A stretch of 5,467 nucleotides of DNA from NCBI RefSeq assembly GCF_030271215.1, contig NZ_JASNGB010000190.1, forward strand, positions 298 to 5,764, in the 5' to 3' direction. Both the position numbers and the translations under genes were made by a program. The stretch comes from Deinococcus rhizophilus (lineage in GTDB: Bacteria; Deinococcota; Deinococci; Deinococcales; Deinococcaceae). Position 1 is the first letter of the stretch; each line of letters opens with the position of its first letter. Shown piece by piece: positions 1-4,900 of this stretch. A model generated the notes under the pieces. That model did not search any database, was not told the origin of the DNA, and was given only the letters and a program-made list of their open reading frames with translations.

Positions 1-115
1 ACTGCTGGGCCGTGTGCAGGTCCTGCACGCTCACGGTGGTGTAGGCCTGCGGCGAAGCAGGGGCGCAGGAAACGGCCAGGGCGGACAGCCCCAGGGAAAG
101 GGCAAGGCGGATCAT
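1..115 (-). CDS. N-terminus of an exported rhodanese-like protein (partial, runs off the left edge)
   Basis: Only the first 38 codons are present. They show a short basic start (MIRLA), a hydrophobic stretch at residues 4-16, then LAVSC at 13-17 and APASPQA. Cys17 could be the lipidated cysteine of a lipoprotein, but the lipobox is imperfect (Ala rather than Leu/Val/Ile at -3). Alternatively signal peptidase I could cut after Ala-Pro-Ala at residue 20. The mature start, YTTVSVQDLHTAQQ, is typical of the first strand and helix of a rhodanese domain, so I infer an envelope sulfurtransferase; the catalytic cysteine lies outside the window. The ATG (115-113) overlaps the TGA of the upstream gene (114-112) as ATGA, and AGGGTGG at 126-120 is a modest ribosome binding site. 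Translational coupling with the PDO-like gene is therefore expected. The export signal is better supported than the rhodanese call. Confidence 0.6.
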   Translation of the reverse strand, partial: MIRLALSLGLSALAVSCAPASPQAYTTVSVQDLHTAQQ

Positions 116-765
116 GCAGCCACCCTGGCCGCTTTCAGCACGCCCTGGAGAAAGGCCCGTTCAGGCTGGCCTCCCAGCACCCGCTGCGCGGTCACGCCCT
201 CGATCACCGTGTCCGGCACACCTCCGATGCGGTAGTGGTCAGCCAGGTGAGGGAATCCGGTCGCCTCGACCCCCTCGGCGAGGATGTGGGCATTTTCGAA
301 GGCGAAGCGGTAGGCGGTCAGCACCGCGCGGGGGCAATAGGGACACCCGGGCGTCACGAACGCCTGCATGTGGACAGGGACCGTGACTGCCGCGAGATCG
401 GCGCGGAGGCGCTCAGGCAGGCCACTGTGTCCTGTACCCAGCATCAGCAGGGTGTCGATCAGGGTGCTGAACTCATAGCCGGCTGGCATCCCTACGAACC
501 GGATGTTGCGGCGCCCGCTGCCCTGCTCGCGCAGGACCAGGGTGGGGGACTGGGTGAGCCCGAGGGCCTGAGCTTCGGGGCCGCTCAGCGGCAGCTCGGT
601 CACGGTCAGGAGGCGGTGGAGTGCGGCGACTTCGTGGAGCAGCCTCAATGTGTCCTGCTGCGAGCCACGCCCACCCGTGGTGTAGACCCGGAGGTCTACC
701 GGGACGGTCATGGTGCGGAGACGTTCTTCAAGCTGGGTGCGAATCTGGGTGTCTAGCAGGGTCAT
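112..765 (-). CDS. PDO/glutaredoxin-like protein with two thioredoxin folds, N-terminal active site lost
   Basis: This 217-residue protein looks like a protein disulfide oxidoreductase (PDO) of the glutaredoxin-like type, made of two tandem thioredoxin folds. The C-terminal fold (about 128-217) has the redox motif CPYC at 141-144 after the strand MQAFVTPG, and the expected cis-proline at P184 in GGVPDTVIEG. The N-terminal fold (about 18-110) has its cis-proline in QSPTLVL (P74) and the PDO-like segment GMPAGYEFSTLI at 92-103. Where the family usually has CxxC it reads TTGGRGSQQ (29-37), with no cysteine, so only the second site can be redox active. It is cytoplasmic, with no signal peptide, and probably reduces disulfides, or persulfides on the neighbouring rhodaneses (inference). 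It is first in a leftward operon with the exported rhodanese-like gene. The start is ATG at 765-763 with no clear ribosome binding site; the promoter suggests a nearly leaderless message. Confidence 0.88.
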   Translation of the reverse strand: MTLLDTQIRTQLEERLRTMTVPVDLRVYTTGGRGSQQDTLRLLHEVAALHRLLTVTELPLSGPEAQALGLTQSPTLVLREQGSGRRNIRFVGMPAGYEFSTLIDTLLMLGTGHSGLPERLRADLAAVTVPVHMQAFVTPGCPYCPRAVLTAYRFAFENAHILAEGVEATGFPHLADHYRIGGVPDTVIEGVTAQRVLGGQPERAFLQGVLKAARVAA

Positions 766-773
766 CTGTGGCT

Positions 774-779
774 TCTATA
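774..779 (-). promoter_or_regulatory. Candidate -10 box of the leftward PDO-like operon (leaderless type)
   Basis: Read leftward, TATAGA ends eight bases before the ATG at 765. Transcription would begin one or two bases ahead of the start codon, giving an essentially leaderless mRNA. This agrees with the lack of a Shine-Dalgarno sequence there and with the frequent leaderless transcripts known in Deinococcus. No good -35 box is visible at 16-18 bp (best TACAGT). The box abuts and partly overlaps the left operator. Confidence 0.4.
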
Positions 780-795
780 CCCCCCTGGGGTAATT
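776..795. promoter_or_regulatory. CsoR/CstR-type operator 1 (imperfect inverted repeat)
   Basis: TATACCCCCCTGGGGTAATT contains the arms ATACCCC and GGGGTA around a 3-bp centre, with a mismatch at the end of the right arm. A-T-flanked C-tract/G-tract inverted repeats of this form are the known recognition pattern of the CsoR/CstR family (copper, persulfide and related sensors). It overlaps the proposed -10 of the leftward operon, so binding should block that promoter. With sulfur-transfer genes on both sides, a persulfide sensor (CstR type) fits better than a copper sensor, but the DNA site alone cannot separate them. Confidence 0.68.
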
Positions 796-822
796 GACTG
801 TATACCCCTGGGGGTATATCGT
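794..822 (+). promoter_or_regulatory. Promoter of the rightward rhodanese gene
   Basis: TTGACT at 794-799 is a good -35 box (5 of 6). A 17-bp spacer leads to TATCGT at 817-822 (4 of 6); TATATC at 815-820 is a poorer-spaced alternative. Transcription would start near 829, a short leader before the ribosome binding site. Operator 2 fills the spacer between the two boxes, a classic position for repression by steric exclusion. Confidence 0.55.
801..818. promoter_or_regulatory. CsoR/CstR-type operator 2 (perfect inverted repeat)
   Basis: TATACCCCTGGGGGTATA has perfect 8-bp arms (TATACCCC and GGGGTATA) around a 2-bp TG centre. It closely resembles known operators of the CsoR/CstR family. It lies between the -35 and -10 boxes of the rhodanese promoter. 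Its centre is about 24-25 bp from that of operator 1, a little over two helical turns, so two regulator tetramers could sit side by side. The regulator gene is not in this window. Confidence 0.78.
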
Positions 823-833
823 GCAACCACTTC

Positions 834-840
834 AGGAGGT
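834..840 (+). promoter_or_regulatory. Ribosome binding site that fixes the rhodanese start
   Basis: AGGAGGT lies four bases before the ATG at 845. It rules out the longer reading from the TTG at 794, which would translate through the promoter and the operator. Confidence 0.85.
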
Positions 841-844
841 CTCC

Positions 845-1198
845 ATGCTGAACTGGCTGAAAACTCGCCTCAAGCCCACCCCCGCCGTGGACGTGCCGAC
901 ACTGACGCCGCAGGAGGCGCAGGCGCGGATGCGGACGGGCGCCCTGCTGCTCGACGTCCGCACCGTGGCCGAACGCCAGGTCGCGTTCATTCCGCAGTCC
1001 AGGAGTCTGCCCCTCAGTGAGCTGCCCGGTCAGGCCGACCGACTTCCGAAAGACCGCGTCCTCATCACCCAGTGCGCCAGCGGCCACCGCTCCCGCAGCG
1101 CCGCGAGATGGCTTGCCCAGCGCGGGTATCAGGTCTATAACCTCGGCGGCGGCTTTCACGCCTGGCAGGCCGCGGGGCTTCCCACGAAGCAGCGCTGA
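845..1198 (+). CDS. Cytoplasmic single-domain rhodanese (sulfurtransferase)
   Basis: This 117-residue protein is one rhodanese domain, which carries sulfane sulfur as a cysteine persulfide and passes it to thiols, cyanide or partner proteins. In order: a short basic/hydrophobic lead (MLNWLKTRLKP), the helix LTPQEAQARM at 20-29, the strand and loop LLLDVRT at 34-40 (Asp37, Arg39), the modified signature AFIPQSRSLPL at 47-57, the active-site loop CASGHRS at 77-83 with catalytic Cys77 and Arg82, and the C-terminal signature YNLGGGFHAW at 98-107. The loop is complete, so it should be active. It resembles the PspE/GlpE type in length and has no signal peptide, in contrast to the leftward exported rhodanese-like gene. 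It has its own promoter, with a CsoR/CstR-type operator between -35 and -10. The PDO-like gene is divergent and probably co-regulated. ATG at 845 is chosen for its AGGAGGT. Confidence 0.93.
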   Translation: MLNWLKTRLKPTPAVDVPTLTPQEAQARMRTGALLLDVRTVAERQVAFIPQSRSLPLSELPGQADRLPKDRVLITQCASGHRSRSAARWLAQRGYQVYNLGGGFHAWQAAGLPTKQR

Positions 1199-1253
1199 GC
1201 CCGCCGGGCACCGTCCCCGCCCGCGAAGAACTCCGGTGGACACCGGGCGCCCG
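1199..1253 (+). other. GC-rich dyads downstream of the rhodanese; possible weak terminator
   Basis: Directly after the rhodanese stop come several short inverted repeats: GCCC/GGGC at 1199-1209, CGGGC/GCCCG at 1205-1223, CCGGTG-GA-CACCGG at 1233-1246, and the palindrome CGGGCGCCCG at 1244-1253. No T-tract follows, so a standard intrinsic terminator is not shown, but the cluster could slow or end transcription between the rhodanese and the convergent remnant. From here to about 1400 I see nothing else recognisable in any frame. Confidence 0.25.
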
Positions 1254-1400
1254 ATGATCGTACAGATGGCCTCCCCGGCAGCCTGCGGGTGCGGTGCCCC
1301 TCCTGGCCCAGACACTGAACGTGTGGCTGCCCGGCCCTGGGCGAACCCCTGCGCGGTGGGCAGTTCCAGCGGGCACACCCGCAGTCGTCCTCGTGCCCTC

Positions 1401-1843
1401 CTAACGGCCCACCAGGAACACGTTCACCCAGGGCCGGTAGCTGCTTTTCAGGGTGTCCCGGCGCAGAACCTTGCTGGCCAGCGGAACACGGTGGTGCTGA
1501 CCTGGCAGATACCGCCGCCCAGCGACCTCGTGCGGTCCAACAGCCGGTCCAGATCGAGCCCGACGGTCCTGCCGATGCCTCGCACTCCGGGCACATGCCC
1601 TGCGGCGTGTTGAACGAGTAGGTGTACGCCCGAATGCGTTCCGGCTCCACCACCCGGATGGTCACCTCCCGGATGGTGACCGGTCATCCCCACAGCGAGC
1701 GGCACACCACAGGTTCCGACAGCCGCAGGTGTATTACCAGCCCGCCTGAAGTTCCGCTGCCCGCCCCGGGGACGGTACAGCAGCACCGCCACGGTGGGCG
1801 CGCCCGCCGAGCCGGGCACGTCGGCGGGAGCAGGGTGGGTCAT
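1401..1843 (-). pseudogene. Decayed gene remnant mixing UvrA-like and VanW-like pieces
   Basis: A strong start remains: AAGGAGGT (1855-1848), four bases, then ATG at 1843 (MTHPAPADVPGSAG, then VAVLL). The frame stays open to a TGA at 1448, but its middle (about residues 25-80) looks like frame-shifted sequence rich in Gly and His. Another frame at 1682-1579 reads IRAYTYSFNTPQGMCPEC, like the zinc-binding region of UvrA (FSFNxPxGxCPxC). One missing base near 1579 returns it to the first frame, which continues GIGRTVGLDLDRLLD and RSL (to 1520), again UvrA-like. Immediately after comes GGGICQVSTTVFR (1519-1481), an almost exact VanW-family signature, then a third frame with VLRRDTLKSSYRPW ending at a TAG (1401). 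I read this as a broken, possibly chimeric gene. Alternatives are a VanW gene with several small deletions, in which SFNTPQG would be the VanW SFN motif, or a short functional 131-residue ORF from 1843 to 1448. Confidence 0.55.
1653..1682. repeat. Tandem 15-bp imperfect duplication with internal dyad
   Basis: CCCGGATGGTCACCT (1653-1667) is followed directly by CCCGGATGGTGACCG (1668-1682), 13 of 15 identical. On the minus strand the two copies encode TIREV and TIRVV in the frame of the UvrA-like piece. The repeats also create an inverted pair, GGTCACC (1660-1666) and GGTGACC (1675-1681), able to form a 7-bp stem. It looks like a slippage duplication inside the gene remnant. Confidence 0.6.
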
Positions 1844-2025
1844 GGGCACCTCCTTGGACAGGGGCGAGGCACGGCCAGGTGGGCCGGACGAGGGCGGACC
1901 GGCCCGGGCGGACACAGGGAAAGACACCCGCGAAGGGTAGAGGTGCTGGCTCTCTTCACCAGAGGCTTGGAGGACGCACGTCCAGGGAGCTGCGAGCGTG
2001 TTCAGGCTACGGGACCCATCAGGAC

Positions 2026-2051
2026 GGGGCAAGCGGGCGGGCGGGCTAGGG
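2026..2051 (+). other. G-quadruplex motif with five G-tracts
   Basis: G-tracts lie at 2026-2029, 2035-2037, 2039-2041, 2043-2045 and 2049-2051, with loops of 5, 1, 1 and 3 bases. This meets the usual four-tract rule with one spare tract, and the single-base loops favour stability. It lies about 24 bp beyond the stop codon of the leftward helicase gene, with the G-rich strand as the transcribed template for that gene. The rest of 1844-2074 shows no gene or convincing promoter. Confidence 0.6.
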
Positions 2052-2074
2052 CCACCGGGCATGGAAGCTGCCGC

Positions 2075-4900
2075 TCACGACCGGGCAAGTCGTTCCCCCG
2101 CGTCGGCGCCAGCTTCCTGCCCGGGGACCCCCACTGGTGCCCACGCCACCCCGGTCACCGTGAACCCGGCGGGATGCAGTTCCTGGCCCGCGCCCCGGGC
2201 AAGCAGGCTGTGCAGCTTTTCCTCGAACCGCGGCCAGCTCCCAGCATTCATCACGGGTTCTCCCGGCTGGTCGGGAGCCGGTTGCAGGAGCCACGTGCTG
2301 AACTCCGGTGGGTTGACCTCCACCGCCTCGCCCTGACGCCGCAGCACCGCGTAGCTCTCGCTCAGCGGGCGGCCCCGGTCGTCCTGCCAGCGCAGCACGG
2401 CGCAGGCCGTGCCGTCTCCGGGCAGTGAGGTCTGGGCGACTTGCCCACTGAAGGCGTAGCCCCCGGCCGTCTGAAGAAGGTGCTTCAACAGCCGTGAGTT
2501 CCCGTCGAGCAGCAGAGCCTTGGCGGTACGGGCCAGGGTGCGGTCAAAGGCAACGCGCTGGTTTTGCTTGAGGCCGAGCAGGTCTTGCAGGTCGTCTGGC
2601 AGCTTGATCTCCCAGACCCGCTCCCCATAGAGACGGTGACTGATCGTCACGCCGAGCTGCGTGAACATGCCCTCCACGAAAGCGGTCAGGTGCTCCTCGC
2701 CTATGGGCAGCTCGCCGCGCAGGGCCCCTGGGTCGAAGCCGCTGGAGAATCGCAGCAGGTCATTCTGCTGCTGCGCGGCCTGACGCGCCCGGTCCAGCGC
2801 CTCCTCGATGCGGTCCTGGGTGCGCTGCGGCGTGTGGGCGGCCGCCTCGGCCAGGATTCTGTCCACGTCCAGGAAGCTGGCGAGTTCACCCACGATGTCC
2901 TCGCGCAGCCCCTCGCGGTACTCGTCGGCGACCCCAGCCATGACAGTGGCCACGGCCTCCAGGCGGTCATACATCTGCAGCAGGATGTCGTCGTCCAGGC
3001 TGCCCTGCACGTTCAGGTTGAACACCACCACCGGCTTGTCCTGCCCGTAGCGGTACAGGCGGCCCACGCGCTGCACCAGGCGCATCGGGTTCCAGGGCAG
3101 GTCGTAGTTGACTAGGATGTGGCAGCGGCGCTGCAGGTTGAAGCCCTCGCCGCCCGCCTCGGTGGACACCAGGAACTGCCCGGCCTCCTCGAAGTGGGCG
3201 ATCGAGGCCATCCGCTCCTCCAGGCTTTGTCCGCCGTGGATGACGTCCACCCGACCCGGTGCGAGGCTTTGGAGGCTCGCGACGAGATAGTCCTGGGTCG
3301 AGCGGTACTCGGTGAAGATCAGGACGCGCTCGTCAGGGTTGGTTCGCAGGATGGTTTCCAGCAGGGTACCGGTGAAGGCGTGCAGCTTGGTGTCATGGGC
3401 ACGCAGGCTGCGCGCCAGCGCGATAAGGCCCTGCAGCATCTCCGTCTCGCCGGAGAAGAACTCCGTGCGGCCCCCGGTGACCTGCTCCTCACGCTCCACG
3501 AAGGGGCTGCCCTCCTCGACCTCCACTTCCGGTCCCCCCGCCTCCTCGCTCTCCTCGCGCAGCTGGGTCTGTAGCCGTACCAGCCGCCGTTCCAGCGCCC
3601 CCTGGATGGCCGCCACGCTGGATGCCGCGAGCTTGCGGTAGATGGTCATCACGAAGCCGATGGCGATGTTGCGCTTCCCACCCTCACGACTCACCTCATA
3701 GCCTTGGAGCAGGTATCGGCGCAGCGCGCGGTCGAAGGCCTCCTCTTCCTCGTTCTGCGGCGCGGCCACCGCATGGGTGACCTTGCCCTTAAAGATGAAG
3801 TTGCCGTGCGCGTCGGTCACGTCTGCTTTCCGGTTACGGATCACCATGCCGGAGAGGAGCTGCGGTTCCATCCGGAGCCGCTGGATCCGCTCCCGCCAGA
3901 CCGGGCCAGGCCGCAGCAGTTCCAGCAGCGCCTCGAAGCGGTCCAGGTCGCCCTGGTGCGGCGTGCCGCTGAGCAGCAGGACGTTCTCGGTCAGGCCCCG
4001 CAGCATGGAGGCCAGGTGGTAGCGCTCGGAGGTGGCGTACTTGAACCCATAGAGACTGCGTGACAGCCGGTGGGCCTCGTCGAACACGACCATGTCCCAG
4101 CGCCCCGACTGCCGGATCAGGTCGAGGTGCCGCTCATGCTTGAAGCGGTCCATCGAGCCGATGACCACCTCATAGAGCGGCCACTGGGCCGGGTCGCTGA
4201 TCTCGAAGTCCCGGCCATAGACGACCGCCTGGCCCATCCCGAAGCGGGTGCGCAGCTCGGCCTGCCACTGCCGGGTCAGGCCCGCAGGGACGACCAGCAG
4301 GAAGCGCCGCAGGCCCTGCTGCCGGAGGGCCGAGAGCAGCAGGCCCACCTCGATGGTCTTGCCCAGCCCGACGTCGTCGGCGATCAGCCAGTTGAGGTTG
4401 CCGCTTTGAAGGATGTGCCGCACGAGGTGAAGCTGGTGCGGCAGCGGGTCGATGTCCACCTGCGCGAGGGCCCCCGTCGTCCGGTGCCAGTGCTGGAGGG
4501 CCAACGCGAGTTGACGGAGGCGGAAGCGCTCAGCGAAGCCGCTCGGTGGCCGCACGCCCGCCTCGAGCATCGACCGGGCGCTCCAGATGGGGACCAGGTT
4601 CTCCCACGGGAGCCAGTGCCGCCCGGCTCCCTCCCAGAACTCGACGAGCGCCTGCTCCCGGCTCCCCAGGGTGCGCAGCTCCAGGACGTGACCCTCACCC
4701 AGGGATGGGCGCAGGCTGCGCGGCTGCTCCTGCACGGCCTGACCCACCGGGAGACCACACCGCACGTCCTGCCGGGCCACCCGCGCCGAGCGGCCGTCTC
4801 CCCAGGTGACGACCAGTCGGCCGCTCTCGTGGCTGGTGACGGTGCCGACTTCTCCGCTCCGCGCATGCAGGACGTACGCGCCCACTACCGGGAGAAGCAT
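2075..4900 (-). CDS. SNF2/RapA-type helicase-like ATPase with N-terminal Tudor-like region
   Basis: This 941-residue protein is an ATP-dependent translocase on nucleic acid, superfamily 2, SNF2/HepA branch. Residues 1-105 contain two short beta-rich segments (VGAYVLHARSGEVGTVT; VLELRTLG with ALVEFWEG) resembling the paired Tudor-like barrels of RapA. RecA domain 1 has motif I DDVGLGKTIE (175-184), the Ia region LLVVPAGLTRQWQ (201-213), the Walker B DEAH box (274-277) and motif III LLLSGTPHQG (308-317). An acidic, charged insert covers about 445-472. RecA domain 2 has VLIFTEYRS (526-534), motif V STEAGGEGFNLQ (579-590) and motif VI QRVGRLYRYGQ (610-620). Residues 650-941 form a helical then mixed tail with FDRTLARTAKALLLDG (785-800), as in other RapA-like helicases. 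ATG at 4900 is preferred over GTG at 4918 because AGGAGG (4910-4905) precedes it by four bases. It overlaps the upstream HExxH gene by 16 bp, so the two are coupled. It could be a RapA-like transcription factor or a defence helicase related to DrmD or DpdE; the sequence alone does not decide. Confidence 0.9.
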   Translation of the reverse strand: MLLPVVGAYVLHARSGEVGTVTSHESGRLVVTWGDGRSARVARQDVRCGLPVGQAVQEQPRSLRPSLGEGHVLELRTLGSREQALVEFWEGAGRHWLPWENLVPIWSARSMLEAGVRPPSGFAERFRLRQLALALQHWHRTTGALAQVDIDPLPHQLHLVRHILQSGNLNWLIADDVGLGKTIEVGLLLSALRQQGLRRFLLVVPAGLTRQWQAELRTRFGMGQAVVYGRDFEISDPAQWPLYEVVIGSMDRFKHERHLDLIRQSGRWDMVVFDEAHRLSRSLYGFKYATSERYHLASMLRGLTENVLLLSGTPHQGDLDRFEALLELLRPGPVWRERIQRLRMEPQLLSGMVIRNRKADVTDAHGNFIFKGKVTHAVAAPQNEEEEAFDRALRRYLLQGYEVSREGGKRNIAIGFVMTIYRKLAASSVAAIQGALERRLVRLQTQLREESEEAGGPEVEVEEGSPFVEREEQVTGGRTEFFSGETEMLQGLIALARSLRAHDTKLHAFTGTLLETILRTNPDERVLIFTEYRSTQDYLVASLQSLAPGRVDVIHGGQSLEERMASIAHFEEAGQFLVSTEAGGEGFNLQRRCHILVNYDLPWNPMRLVQRVGRLYRYGQDKPVVVFNLNVQGSLDDDILLQMYDRLEAVATVMAGVADEYREGLREDIVGELASFLDVDRILAEAAAHTPQRTQDRIEEALDRARQAAQQQNDLLRFSSGFDPGALRGELPIGEEHLTAFVEGMFTQLGVTISHRLYGERVWEIKLPDDLQDLLGLKQNQRVAFDRTLARTAKALLLDGNSRLLKHLLQTAGGYAFSGQVAQTSLPGDGTACAVLRWQDDRGRPLSESYAVLRRQGEAVEVNPPEFSTWLLQPAPDQPGEPVMNAGSWPRFEEKLHSLLARGAGQELHPAGFTVTGVAWAPVGVPGQEAGADAGERLARS

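Noticed and set aside
794..844. TTG start at 794 for the rhodanese, adding 17 residues
   Set aside because: It would translate the -35/-10 region and operator 2. The ATG at 845 has AGGAGGT at the right distance and starts at the expected point for the family.
728..1378. 216-codon minus-strand frame across the rhodanese and the divergent promoter
   Set aside because: It runs antisense through a clear rhodanese and through both operators. Its residues are Arg/Gly/Ala-rich without motifs.
1653..1682. CRISPR-like repeat
   Set aside because: Only two adjacent 15-bp copies without spacers; better explained as a slippage duplication.
1844..2074. Hidden small gene or tRNA between the remnant and the helicase stop
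   Set aside because: No cloverleaf, no start with a ribosome binding site and no family-like residues in any frame; only the G-rich motif stands out.
2564..3574. Two plus-strand open frames of 183 and 151 codons opposite the helicase
   Set aside because: Same reason: antisense shadows of a strongly supported gene, with no ribosome binding site or family signal.
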